Below, one piece after another: positions 1-8,759 of a stretch of DNA of 64,000 nt. Below the pieces are notes generated by a model. The model saw only the letters and a list, made by a program, of their open reading frames with translations, did no database searches and was not told the origin of the DNA. The stretch spans positions 62,001 to 126,000 of the forward strand of contig JAFQKI010000001.1 in the NCBI GenBank assembly GCA_017396945.1. Direction: 5' to 3'. Numbering within the stretch: position 1 is the first letter of the stretch; the number at the start of each line of letters is the position of its first letter. The DNA is from Muribaculaceae bacterium. Lineage in GTDB: Bacteria; Bacteroidota; Bacteroidia; Bacteroidales; Muribaculaceae. Position numbers and translations under genes: made by a program.

Positions 1-284
1 GTCGCTTTAGCACTCTACCCCCCGACAATGGACGAGCAGCCCTTAAATGCCGGTATACTTGAGCTTGCAACCCATAAGACGTGCGGCGCATGATATCGCT
101 ATCACACCCGGTGAGCTCTTACCTCACCTTTTCACCCTTACCTTTTCAGGCGGTTATTTTCTGTCACGCTACTCTACCGTCGCCGATAGCTTCCCGTTAA
201 GAAATATGGTGCTCTGTGTTGCCCGGACTTTCCTCCCACCCCGCTATATGTGAGTGAGCGACGAGCCGTCCGACTGCCTTTGTG
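1..284 (-). ncRNA. rnpB: RNase P RNA (type A), 3' end cut by window edge
   Basis: This is the catalytic RNA of ribonuclease P, which removes 5' leaders from pre-tRNAs. On the minus strand it carries the conserved early block GAGGAAAGTCCGGGC (around 236-222), then GACAGAAAATAACCGCC and the strongly conserved GGTAAGGGTGAAAAGGTG block, in the order expected for bacterial type A RNase P RNA. The 3' part runs off the left edge, so only about the first 280 bases are present. The 5' end is inferred from a -7 element at 289-296. The plus-strand reading frame inside it (47-253) is an artefact. Confidence 0.93.
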
Positions 285-288
285 ATTG

Positions 289-296
289 CAAAGTTA
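289..296 (-). promoter_or_regulatory. -7 promoter element of rnpB
   Basis: On the minus strand this reads TAACTTTG, matching the Bacteroidetes -7 consensus TAnnTTTG. It lies just upstream of the inferred RNase P RNA 5' end. No convincing TTG was found at the usual -33 distance. Confidence 0.6.
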
Positions 297-382
297 CAAC
301 ATTCCCACCTAATTTACTCCGGTTGGCACATGAATTTTATTTATTTATCGCAAATTCACAAAAATGATAACCTATAAAAAAG

Positions 383-422
383 AAATAAACCCCAAAGTTT
401 AGACAAACTTAAGGGTTTATTT
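383..422 (-). terminator. intrinsic terminator after the 450-2339 gene
   Basis: The arms AAATAAACCC (383-392) and GGGTTTATTT (413-422) are perfectly complementary and enclose a second stem (AAGTTT 395-400 with AAACTT 405-410). It sits about 28 bases downstream of the stop of the minus-strand lipoprotein gene. The A/T-rich arms supply the U-rich tail. Confidence 0.65.
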
Positions 423-449
423 TATTGGCAATTTTATCTTTTGGGCTAC

Positions 450-2339
450 CTATTTAGTTATATTATCAACATCTTCAACCAACCGCCAAGTACCATCCTT
501 TTGGATATAAAGCCCGAGACCTATATGCGTACCATCGGTGCGAGCCAATGCAACAACATAGTCGTTAGTAGTTGTTGTGCCATTATATTGGTTCACAAGC
601 GATTCAATTGCATTTCGCCATATACTTTCGGCAGTTTTATCAAGATCAGACTCGATTTGGGCACCAACTTTAAGTGTTTCGTCGCTAAGAGCTCGATAAT
701 TGACATTCGACATTAAGTACGCTTCAAGATTACTCCACTCAGCACCATCTGCAGTTCCGCCGTAACCGGGAAGCGGATATGGCGAGTATTTTTCAAAATA
801 GCGATAAACCTTCGGCAATGTAATCGTATGATAGTCATAATAGTAATCCCAATGGAGTATTCCTTCCCAAATTCCGGCATACTGACTTTGAACCGTTTGT
901 TTTATATCCCATTGCAGTTTCACATCATTTTTCCCGAAGGATTTGGTATCACTAACCAAAAATGTAACCGCCTGATCAGTATGACAATATTCATGTACGA
1001 TATCAGGATAATCATTGACCACGGCATTAAATCCGGCACGACAAGTATAAATATCCAAATCAACATTATATACCCATTCGGCATGCTTGTTGGTATTACT
1101 GAAAGATATTGGCATCTCAGCATGATTGAAACTTATTGTCGTTGTTGGCAGTGTGACACCCATACTCAACCCTAATGAAAGTCCCGGGGGATCAGAAATA
1201 TCAACTCCTCCGGACGCACCAAGGCTAATCTGCGCGGGATAGTGTGTATTGTTATATTGTCCATTTGTCATAGGTAGTGGAGCGACTTCCTCTACTTCAA
1301 TTGTAGATTCCGGTATATCAATCAAATACAACTTACTTTCCGGTCCAATATAACAACCTCCGGTATATTTATAATTATACGCTAAATGCTCATATATATA
1401 TACATCATCAACAAATGTCTTATCGGCAGGAAAATCCTCATACATATTAATGTCATATATATCACATTGCTTATCCACATCATACACTCCATAAATTGTT
1501 ATTTTATACTTTGCATCTACCGTTGTTGGACCGGGAATTTTATCAGCGTCTTCGCAATACTCCTTAACCCAGTCATGGGTAACAGTAATTGGTCTATAAA
1601 ACGTCAATTCTGCAGGTTTAACACAATAGGAATCTGCACGGCTGAATGCAACATGACGAGACTGACCAATAACCACATTATCAGACAGCCATTCAGCCAA
1701 ATTATCAGCCACACGCCCCCTCAGATAGTCATTTAATTCTGCGATATGTGGAGTTGTTGCTACAGTTTCCTTTGTTGACTCATTGTCTGTTGTTCTCACA
1801 ATAACACTCTCATAGGGACTAGAAACAGCATCCATCCTTTCGTGATAGAATGAGGTTCCATCAGCACGTGTAGCATAAATATGAACATCTTTAAACTGCA
1901 CCAGATCTTCTACTGAGGGACTTCCGGCATAATCCGACGATTGTAGTTTTTTGATTAAAGTATATGCCTCTGCTCCAGGATTTATAAATACAACTATTTT
2001 ATTGTAATCCCACATCTTTTTCAGTGTCTCATATTCTGCTGTATTTAGAATAGAATGTGCACGACTCTCGTCAAGCACAACGACATCCGCATCATCAACC
2101 AATTCGACAGTTGTATTGATAATGCGCTTGGTCAAATAACCTACCACATTATCACTATTAGGCTGAAGAATAGCAACTTTGCCATTAAAAACATTTTCAA
2201 TCTTGTCTTCAGTTGGCTGATTATCTACATAATGCTTGTCGTAGTCATATTCTGTAGAAGATGGTTCTTCATCGGAACACGAAAAAAAAGAAACGCTCAA
2301 AACTCCTACAAACAAAAAAATAAACCACTTTCTTATCAT
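450..2339 (-). CDS. large surface lipoprotein of unknown function
   Basis: A 629-residue protein beginning MIRKWFIFLFVG with a lipoprotein signal peptide ending in SFFSCSDEE. The acidic run after the cysteine resembles the Bacteroidetes signal that sends lipoproteins to the cell surface. I do not recognise the fold. The first ~200 residues read like a small alpha/beta domain; the middle (around residues 330-450) is rich in Gly, Ser, Thr and aromatic residues and looks beta-rich. An upstream in-frame start at 2450 is rejected because a -7-like TATCTTTA (2390-2397) lies inside that extension and the signal peptide begins at 2339. The gene is separated from the operon upstream by 128 bases, so it may be its own unit. 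Coding is certain, function unknown. Confidence 0.85.
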   Translation of the reverse strand: MIRKWFIFLFVGVLSVSFFSCSDEEPSSTEYDYDKHYVDNQPTEDKIENVFNGKVAILQPNSDNVVGYLTKRIINTTVELVDDADVVVLDESRAHSILNTAEYETLKKMWDYNKIVVFINPGAEAYTLIKKLQSSDYAGSPSVEDLVQFKDVHIYATRADGTSFYHERMDAVSSPYESVIVRTTDNESTKETVATTPHIAELNDYLRGRVADNLAEWLSDNVVIGQSRHVAFSRADSYCVKPAELTFYRPITVTHDWVKEYCEDADKIPGPTTVDAKYKITIYGVYDVDKQCDIYDINMYEDFPADKTFVDDVYIYEHLAYNYKYTGGCYIGPESKLYLIDIPESTIEVEEVAPLPMTNGQYNNTHYPAQISLGASGGVDISDPPGLSLGLSMGVTLPTTTISFNHAEMPISFSNTNKHAEWVYNVDLDIYTCRAGFNAVVNDYPDIVHEYCHTDQAVTFLVSDTKSFGKNDVKLQWDIKQTVQSQYAGIWEGILHWDYYYDYHTITLPKVYRYFEKYSPYPLPGYGGTADGAEWSNLEAYLMSNVNYRALSDETLKVGAQIESDLDKTAESIWRNAIESLVNQYNGTTTTNDYVVALARTDGTHIGLGLYIQKDGTWRLVEDVDNITK

Positions 2340-2467
2340 ATCGTAATTTTTATTGGTTATAAATTTATATTTTGTTTTACAACTTTGCGTAAAGATACAA
2401 AAACTATCCAATACAATCTTATTTTTCAGCAAAAAATAATTTATAATCAACGATACACCTTATGCAT

Positions 2468-3292
2468 CTAATTTGAGATAATGGAGCCGGTGGAGAAGAT
2501 ATGGATATGTGGGGACGAGGCTGACAGAAGTTGCTTCGCTCGGTCACTGGTGCAATGACCGGTATATATTTCGGTATCGGGATAATTATCGTTCAGGTCT
2601 TGAATAAATTGTGAGACCTCTCGTTGAGTCGCGTTGCAATCGACAAAATGCAGTCCACCAACAAAGGCACTCACTTTTTCCACAGCCGTAAATTCTCGGC
2701 ATGAGTTCATTATATTAATCGCTCCGCAATGAGAGCATGGCGAAATAACGACCAATCCCCTACCGGTTTTTATCGCTAAAGCCAATTCATGAGAAAAGTC
2801 ATCTTTATGAAGAGTTTCCCTTACTCTTGTAAATAGGAAATTATTTCCTTTTGGTGTGGGGAAATTGCGGTTTTGTGTTCGCACCAACGCAATGTCATCA
2901 CTCAGCCAACAACTATCTTCAACCATAACCATGCGGTCAAGATAAGGTTTACAAGCATCAACATCGGTACTGATTTCTCGACAATCTCCGTGACGAGTGG
3001 AAAAATATCGCTCATTAAGTACGTCATGAGATAAATAAACCTTTGCGGTGGAATTTATCTCAAGGAAACGAGGTAATCCACCACTATGGTCATTATGACC
3101 ATGGGATAGAACCGCAAAATCGATTTTTTTCAAATCCACTCCAAGGACAACAGCATTGTCAATAAACGCGTCTGACTTCCCCATGTCGCAAAGCAGATGC
3201 CGACCATTAATTTTAATCAATATCGACAATCCATGCTCACTAACCAAATCAGGGTGTTCGCAGACATTATCAACCAGCGTTATCAGCTCCAT
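2468..3292 (-). CDS. metallo-beta-lactamase-fold hydrolase (COG1237-like)
   Basis: A 274-residue cytoplasmic protein with no signal peptide. The metal-binding motif HGHNDH is at residues 64-69, followed by later conserved-type elements CSHCG (186-190), GGLHF (212-216) and TGHC (244-247). This pattern fits the metal-dependent hydrolase group related to the enzyme making the ribofuranosylaminobenzene phosphate of methanopterin; in bacteria the substrate is usually unknown. Its start overlaps the end of the acyltransferase gene by 23 bases, which suggests translational coupling as the last gene of the eight-gene operon. Family assignment is firm; the reaction is not known. Confidence 0.85.
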   Translation of the reverse strand: MELITLVDNVCEHPDLVSEHGLSILIKINGRHLLCDMGKSDAFIDNAVVLGVDLKKIDFAVLSHGHNDHSGGLPRFLEINSTAKVYLSHDVLNERYFSTRHGDCREISTDVDACKPYLDRMVMVEDSCWLSDDIALVRTQNRNFPTPKGNNFLFTRVRETLHKDDFSHELALAIKTGRGLVVISPCSHCGAINIMNSCREFTAVEKVSAFVGGLHFVDCNATQREVSQFIQDLNDNYPDTEIYTGHCTSDRAKQLLSASSPHIHIFSTGSIISN

Positions 3293-4412
3293 GCTTCACA
3301 AATAGATTGCTGATTTTGGGCAGTCGTGGGCTTATATACTTTGAATAATAATAGTAACCAACAAGCGGGATACCGACTCCGGCTATAGTGTACCATATCC
3401 AAAAATAGTCATCGGCCGAATAATCATGTATCACCATGTGACAACTTATCTGTCGAGGGTCCAAATCATATATCCAGATTTTTATCAGACTAACCAATTT
3501 ATAGGCTGCAACATGCCAAACAAATACATATAGCGTGTGATTACCACAATAGATAAGACCTCTTACAAGCCGTGAGTTGTTGAATTTTGCCAGATACACC
3601 GAAAAATTATATGTCATAATCCAACCGGCAATACCTGTCAACGGCAATGTGAATGGGTCTTGTAACAATGGTCGGATATTCATTCCTGAGAATTTAAGCC
3701 ATGCCGCAAGAATTACAATTACTGCGCCAACAAATGACCAGATGAGATTATGTCCGATACAATGCTCGTATTTGCGATACAATACCCCTATCGCAAAGAA
3801 CATCAACCCCATTGTGTCACGAAATCCACCTTGCGGGAAATTAGGGATAAACATCTTTTTGTATGCCAAAATAAAACCGATCCCCAACCCAATGAATGCA
3901 ATTATTAAAGGTATCGTTGTCGTTTTATCTTTAAGCCACTTGATTTTATTTAAAAGCAAATAGAATATCAAGAAGACGATACTTACAACAAACAAAGCCC
4001 TAAAGAACCAAAATGCACCGGCAAGAAATACATCATAGCCACTCATTGAAAAAATTATGCTTTGGAATTTATTCCAAAATTGCTCTGTTGTATAAGGATA
4101 GATTACGCCTCCTGTCCAATTGCCATAAACCGAGTTATACACCCCAATGTCAAACAACCAATTGTGTATAAACAAGAAAAACAAGCTATATTTAAGAAAC
4201 GGCCAATATATACCCTTAAATCGTTTCTTAATAAAAACAAATGGTTTCTCTATCGCCTTATGACTAAAAAAGTATCCTGCCGTAATAAAAAACAACGGCA
4301 TATGAAACATATAAATGGACCGGTTTAATAATCCGGGCATTTCGGCATGACCTATCACCACTAAGATGATAGCTATCCCTTTAGCTATCGAAACCGCGTT
4401 ATTACGTTCCAT
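3270..4412 (-). CDS. membrane acyltransferase, family 3 (O-acetyltransferase-like)
   Basis: A 380-residue polytopic membrane protein with about ten hydrophobic segments. The N-terminal KGIAIILVVIGHAEMPG with a histidine at residue 22, followed by IYMFHMPLFFITAGYFF, is typical of acyltransferase family 3 (OafA / fucose 4-O-acetylase type). Members move acyl groups, usually acetyl from the cytoplasm, onto surface sugars. It starts 9 bases after the PCMD lipoprotein gene and overlaps the hydrolase gene by 23 bases, so it is probably expressed with the surface-protein genes. Acetylation of a glycan that those proteins bind or display is an inference from context. Confidence 0.88.
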   Translation of the reverse strand: MERNNAVSIAKGIAIILVVIGHAEMPGLLNRSIYMFHMPLFFITAGYFFSHKAIEKPFVFIKKRFKGIYWPFLKYSLFFLFIHNWLFDIGVYNSVYGNWTGGVIYPYTTEQFWNKFQSIIFSMSGYDVFLAGAFWFFRALFVVSIVFLIFYLLLNKIKWLKDKTTTIPLIIAFIGLGIGFILAYKKMFIPNFPQGGFRDTMGLMFFAIGVLYRKYEHCIGHNLIWSFVGAVIVILAAWLKFSGMNIRPLLQDPFTLPLTGIAGWIMTYNFSVYLAKFNNSRLVRGLIYCGNHTLYVFVWHVAAYKLVSLIKIWIYDLDPRQISCHMVIHDYSADDYFWIWYTIAGVGIPLVGYYYYSKYISPRLPKISNLFVKHGADNAG

Positions 4413-4421
4413 TTACGACAA

Positions 4422-5999
4422 TTAATAATCATATTCCAATTGCAACTCATCGACATAAAGCAATGATCCATCGCCTCCGGTAAAGAAATCACCATATTTA
4501 CTTGCCGATGCAACTACAACAATATATCGCGGAATGCGTTGAGTTGTACGATAATCCAATTCTACTTCAAATGGTATATATTCAGGCACACTCTCCCCAT
4601 ATTGTACCTTCCCATAAGCAATTACATGGTCATCATTTTCGTCAAATAGTTGACGATTAGCCGGATTGGTACGTATTTCAAATGGTTCTGCCCAATCGGC
4701 AAGAGCAACCCAAACGATAGCAGTATCAGGACGGCCCTTTAAATGTGTAAAATCTGATGATGAATGGCTTATTGGAGCACAATTATACTTTAGGTACCCC
4801 TTCAGTTTGGTAGGTCGTTGCGTAAATTCACGACCAAAAGCAAGGATTCCATTTGTACCATCGGTTTTCACATATGAACCGGTAAATAGATTGCCAGCTG
4901 CAAGTTTACCGATAGACGCAATCCCTACAAACTTAGTTTCTAACTTAGCCGATAGTCCAACTCCAAATGGAGTATCATCTGATGGCACACTATTGCTTTG
5001 TCCCAATGTAGTTGCACCTTTATTGCCGGTATCCCAATAAGACGCATCATCTCGCGCCCATGGGCACCAAACTTTACCATCCAACCACCAATCATCGAGA
5101 GATGGATTTACGAGTTGCGGTTCACTACCGGTAGTAAAAGAGATAGCAACTCCGGCTTCCCCTTCAGTCGTCGCACGAGCCTCATACTGAGTGCCGGGTT
5201 GTAGATGAATTATGCGAGCTGTAAAGTTTCCCCCATCATGAGTAATCCAGTCAGCCGGAACAGCAATCCATTCTGATGCGCCTAACTCGCGATATTCTAC
5301 TCCATTGATTTTACCGACTTCAGCAACACCATAAACCCATGCAACGCGAGACCAAGCATCAACACGTTCGGTAGTAACCGAACTCTCGGTAGCAGTTACA
5401 TATATAGTCCATGTCGATGTGCGACCATAGTCTGAAACCTCAACTTCAACCGGCATTGAAAAATCAACCTTATTCCCCACCAAATCGGGAGTAACAACAG
5501 AACGTTCAGATCCTAATTTCATGGTCAGCACCTCAACCGATTTGATGTCCACGACATCAGAAACATATGCGACAACACGACGCGACGCAACGTCAATAGT
5601 TGATACACCAATTTGGTTGGCAATGGTAAAATAGCGTTGTATCTCCTGAACAGCGGTTATAGTCCATTGATATTCTTGATACAACTTCAACATTACAGGA
5701 TAAGGTGTTGCCAAATTTAATCCCGATTTAATATCTTCGCCTACAACCGACGCGCCCTCACTAAGAGTATAATCAGTGATGTAAACATTCTCAATATCAA
5801 CAGTATCACTGAGATAAAGAGTCACATTGCGTTTAAGCGTATCAATCAACGCCGGTTTTGTTTCCCCTTGAGCCTCAATTGATGTAAAATTGGGTTGAAT
5901 GCGGGGATAAGGTATGTCATTTTCTATACAACCCGAAAATGCAATTGTCATCAAACCGCAAAGTCCAACCACTAATATATATAGATTTCTGATTTTCAT
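4422..5999 (-). CDS. PCMD-type surface lipoprotein (putative carbohydrate metabolism domain)
   Basis: A 525-residue lipoprotein; the signal peptide begins MKIRNLYILVVG and ends FSGC, followed by IENDIPYP. Residues ~30-220 read as Ig-like or bacterial-surface repeats, then a fibronectin-like segment, then a C-terminal beta-sandwich (about 310-525) starting NPSLDDWW and ending LLYVDELQLEYDY, which is typical of the PCMD domain of Bacteroidetes. The domain is thought to bind glycans. A longer start at 6029 is rejected because it would place ten residues before the signal peptide. It is 16 bases from the barrel gene upstream and 9 from the acyltransferase downstream. Confidence 0.8.
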   Translation of the reverse strand: MKIRNLYILVVGLCGLMTIAFSGCIENDIPYPRIQPNFTSIEAQGETKPALIDTLKRNVTLYLSDTVDIENVYITDYTLSEGASVVGEDIKSGLNLATPYPVMLKLYQEYQWTITAVQEIQRYFTIANQIGVSTIDVASRRVVAYVSDVVDIKSVEVLTMKLGSERSVVTPDLVGNKVDFSMPVEVEVSDYGRTSTWTIYVTATESSVTTERVDAWSRVAWVYGVAEVGKINGVEYRELGASEWIAVPADWITHDGGNFTARIIHLQPGTQYEARATTEGEAGVAISFTTGSEPQLVNPSLDDWWLDGKVWCPWARDDASYWDTGNKGATTLGQSNSVPSDDTPFGVGLSAKLETKFVGIASIGKLAAGNLFTGSYVKTDGTNGILAFGREFTQRPTKLKGYLKYNCAPISHSSSDFTHLKGRPDTAIVWVALADWAEPFEIRTNPANRQLFDENDDHVIAYGKVQYGESVPEYIPFEVELDYRTTQRIPRYIVVVASASKYGDFFTGGDGSLLYVDELQLEYDY

Positions 6000-6015
6000 A
6001 AAAATTTGTTTTTTA

Positions 6016-6849
6016 TTAGATGTGAACACTCAATCCAAAGTTGATATTCAAAAGGTTAAATCGGAAATTGGCACCGGAAGAGAAACGCGATCCATCTTCT
6101 ACGCCATTGGTTTTCTGCTTTTCATTTGTAAAATGAACTCCGAAAACTCCAAATGAGAGATTAAAACTGACGTTCTCTACCACAAAAACCGATACTCCGG
6201 GACTGAAATCAAGACTCGCTTTTGTCATTGTGGTACGAGTGCTACGCATTTCACTATTATAGGGACGGCGAAATATCGACTCACCCCAACCAAACGATAA
6301 ATCTACATCATTAAAGAATCCGAAACGTCTTTTGGTATCAAGCCCTATATATTTGCGATAAAACAATGACACGCCATAATTTTTTGAATCATAACTGATA
6401 TCGCTCAATGTGAAATTTAAATCCTCGTCAAAATCAAACGACAAGCTACCTATGCTCGCACTTGCATTTGTATAACTGAATTTTACGCCGACCGATTGGT
6501 TGTTTTTAAAGAAATATGCTACAGTAGGTTTTATTGTATAAATTTTACCTCCAAAATCAAGGTCTTGCAAAACCGACAAAATTTGGACATCATCGGTATC
6601 AAAACTACCACAAGATGCTGTCAGTCCAAATGCCCAGCCTCCTTTAGGGATATATAAATAATTAAACAATCCACGGTCATAACGACTATAATTCTTCTCA
6701 GGAATAATGTTGCTTACAGTATCATTTCCTACAATAACCATCTGATCAAAAGAAGGTTGTTCGGATGTAACCGACAGAGTTTCCACAGCGTTAACGTTGA
6801 CTGTTGCCAACATTGAGAAAATAGCGATTAATATATTGAGTCTCTTCAT
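6016..6849 (-). CDS. outer-membrane beta-barrel protein, copy 2 of a tandem pair
   Basis: A 277-residue exported protein with a signal peptide (MKRLNILIAIFSMLATVNVNA). The mature part alternates hydrophobic and polar residues in short amphipathic strands and ends LNINFGLSVHI, as outer-membrane barrels do. It shares the IPKGGWAFG / KPTVAYFFKNNQSVGVKF pattern with its neighbour (IPKGQWITG / SPMLMYSFKDDMAIGGRF), so the two are paralogues from a tandem duplication. The ATG at 6849 lies 5 bases after the upstream stop. Specific role unknown; an anchor or pore for the operon's lipoproteins is a guess. Confidence 0.82.
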   Translation of the reverse strand: MKRLNILIAIFSMLATVNVNAVETLSVTSEQPSFDQMVIVGNDTVSNIIPEKNYSRYDRGLFNYLYIPKGGWAFGLTASCGSFDTDDVQILSVLQDLDFGGKIYTIKPTVAYFFKNNQSVGVKFSYTNASASIGSLSFDFDEDLNFTLSDISYDSKNYGVSLFYRKYIGLDTKRRFGFFNDVDLSFGWGESIFRRPYNSEMRSTRTTMTKASLDFSPGVSVFVVENVSFNLSFGVFGVHFTNEKQKTNGVEDGSRFSSGANFRFNLLNINFGLSVHI

Positions 6850-6854
6850 AATAA

Positions 6855-7595
6855 TCAAAGATAGAATGACACACCAAAAGATATTGAGAATAAATTCAAG
6901 CTCAAACTCGCGGAACTGCTATTCCGTTCAGAGCGATATATTTGATCGGTAGTTGCTTTTGTATGAGAATAGCCAAATCCAAGGACTCCGACATTAACTT
7001 CAAGAGCTGAATAGTTATTCAAAAACATCATAACACCGGGGGCTACACCAAGGTGAGCATTAAAATTACGTTCAAAGGTTCCCGATAAGTCATCACCGCT
7101 ACCATTACAAATTTTTGTTTCACCTCCGCCAAGTTCCAAGCGTGTTTCTGCAAAGAAAGCAAAACGCTTGCTACTACCCATACTTATATAATTGCGGAAA
7201 GCAGCTGTCACCGAATAGTTGTGGCTCAAACAATAGAGATTATCCACCGAGTAGTCAGTTTCAGAGTCTATTACTACTCTTCCCTCATCAAGTTTTGACA
7301 TTTGGCGGGAGTAGGCAAATCGACCACCAATTGCCATGTCATCTTTAAAACTATACATCAACATAGGACTAACTTTAAATGTATAAGAATCTCCCGACAA
7401 ATCCTCAATTATCAAAAACTGATAATTATCCTGATCGTTATGAGAATAGCTAACACTTATACCGGTAATCCACTGCCCTTTGGGGATAAATGGCACTTGT
7501 TCAAGATCTCGTTTGAATCGTTCTTGCGCATCTGCATAAAACGCAGAGCATAACACAAGCGACAATACTATAAATATATTTTTTATCGTTTTCAT
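6855..7595 (-). CDS. outer-membrane beta-barrel protein, copy 1 of a tandem pair
   Basis: A 246-residue exported protein with signal peptide MKTIKNIFIVLSLVLCSAFY and cleavage near ADAQ. Alternating amphipathic strands and a terminal SISFGVSFYL indicate an outer-membrane barrel. It is a paralogue of the next gene in the operon, with conserved elements at the mature N-terminus (IPKG) and near the end (LNLFSISFGV versus FNLLNINFGL). It starts 12 bases after the DUF4493 lipoprotein gene. It is short for a transport barrel (8-10 strands by eye). Confidence 0.82.
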   Translation of the reverse strand: MKTIKNIFIVLSLVLCSAFYADAQERFKRDLEQVPFIPKGQWITGISVSYSHNDQDNYQFLIIEDLSGDSYTFKVSPMLMYSFKDDMAIGGRFAYSRQMSKLDEGRVVIDSETDYSVDNLYCLSHNYSVTAAFRNYISMGSSKRFAFFAETRLELGGGETKICNGSGDDLSGTFERNFNAHLGVAPGVMMFLNNYSALEVNVGVLGFGYSHTKATTDQIYRSERNSSSASLSLNLFSISFGVSFYL

Positions 7596-7607
7596 TCCTA
7601 CTTTGTT

Positions 7608-8759
7608 TTATTCGACCACCTCTATAGGTTTTATTATCAAATCCAATGTCTCAGAGCGGCTTAAGCCATCTATGTCGACAGCTGTTATCACAATTGTATA
7701 CTCCCCTGCCGGCAACAAATTACATAATTTGGCACTTATATTCAACACAAAATTCGAGCTACCATCGTCATAAGTTTTATACACATAGTTTATTCCCTTA
7801 TGCAACAAGTAATCGGCTTGTTCATCAGCAATAGGTAACAATTCATAGCTAAGTGCGTCAAAACCAAGTTCGACAAAGCTGTCACAAGCCATTGTCACTT
7901 GCGACAACTCAACAGGAGATGTTACAATAATAGCTTTACGTCCAACTTCACCCTTTGTAAATTCTTGAGTTTGTGCTATATCAAAATCAACGCCTAAAAT
8001 AGAGGGCGCGTTATTAATTGACACATTGTGTTCCACATCAACAACAGCCTCATCAACAGTTACAATTATTTGAGCTCCACCCTCATCAGGAAGATTGCCG
8101 GTATATTTAATGTTTATACTATATTCTGTTCCACCTTTTACATTTGGGATAATCCCTTTTTTTGTAAATGGCTTACCATCAAATGTGGTCGCATTCAATG
8201 TCCAACTTAATTGCGACACATTTAGAGGCATCATGAAATATCCCTTGCGAGTATCATCGCCGTTAAATGTCAACGAGCCACGAGTATGTCCCACTACTAT
8301 TGAATAGTCTTTCAACGCATCTGTAACCTCTGCATCATATTGAACAGACGCCACAACATTGGCAATGCCACAAGTCAACTCAACAGTAGTTGTTTCACCT
8401 TTGTTAATCACAAATGACTGTTGACCTTTGTAATAAATCGCATCAAATGATGCCGGCACACTATCACCACTCCATGCTTCAACGCGATATTCGCCGGTTT
8501 TCAACCACTCTTCAGCCGGAAGATTGTCAATACCTTTATACTTGCGAATTATTCCTTTGTCATTAAACAAATATATCTCACAGCTATCGGAAAGCTCCTT
8601 AGCATCGATTGAACGAGACTCAGATGGAGTTTCGATAATGGCACGCATCATCAATTTACCCTCACCCGATAACAATGCCTCATTATCGTTGTTACATGAC
8701 GAAAACACACTTCCCGCCAACAACGCATACACACAATATCTTTTTAATTGACTGATCAT
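7608..8759 (-). CDS. DUF4493-type surface lipoprotein (third copy)
   Basis: A 383-residue lipoprotein (signal MISQLKRYCVYALLAGSVFSSC). The core around residues 35-240 matches the DUF4493 pattern seen in its two upstream neighbours: a GEYRVEAWSGD element, a segment FDAIYYKG, then VTLT-type strands (VELTCGIANVVASVQYD) and KGYFMMPL. Its ATG overlaps the preceding stop in an ATGA arrangement (8756-8759), so translation is likely coupled. The C-terminal ~130 residues look like an Ig-like beta domain (VDIDGLSRSETLDLIIKP). DUF4493 has no known biochemical function; the members are exposed Bacteroidetes lipoproteins. Confidence 0.82.
   Translation of the reverse strand: MISQLKRYCVYALLAGSVFSSCNNDNEALLSGEGKLMMRAIIETPSESRSIDAKELSDSCEIYLFNDKGIIRKYKGIDNLPAEEWLKTGEYRVEAWSGDSVPASFDAIYYKGQQSFVINKGETTTVELTCGIANVVASVQYDAEVTDALKDYSIVVGHTRGSLTFNGDDTRKGYFMMPLNVSQLSWTLNATTFDGKPFTKKGIIPNVKGGTEYSINIKYTGNLPDEGGAQIIVTVDEAVVDVEHNVSINNAPSILGVDFDIAQTQEFTKGEVGRKAIIVTSPVELSQVTMACDSFVELGFDALSYELLPIADEQADYLLHKGINYVYKTYDDGSSNFVLNISAKLCNLLPAGEYTIVITAVDIDGLSRSETLDLIIKPIEVVE

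Noticed and set aside
47-253. Plus-strand reading frame of 68 codons at the left edge
   Set aside because: It lies antisense inside RNase P RNA, whose conserved blocks explain the sequence.
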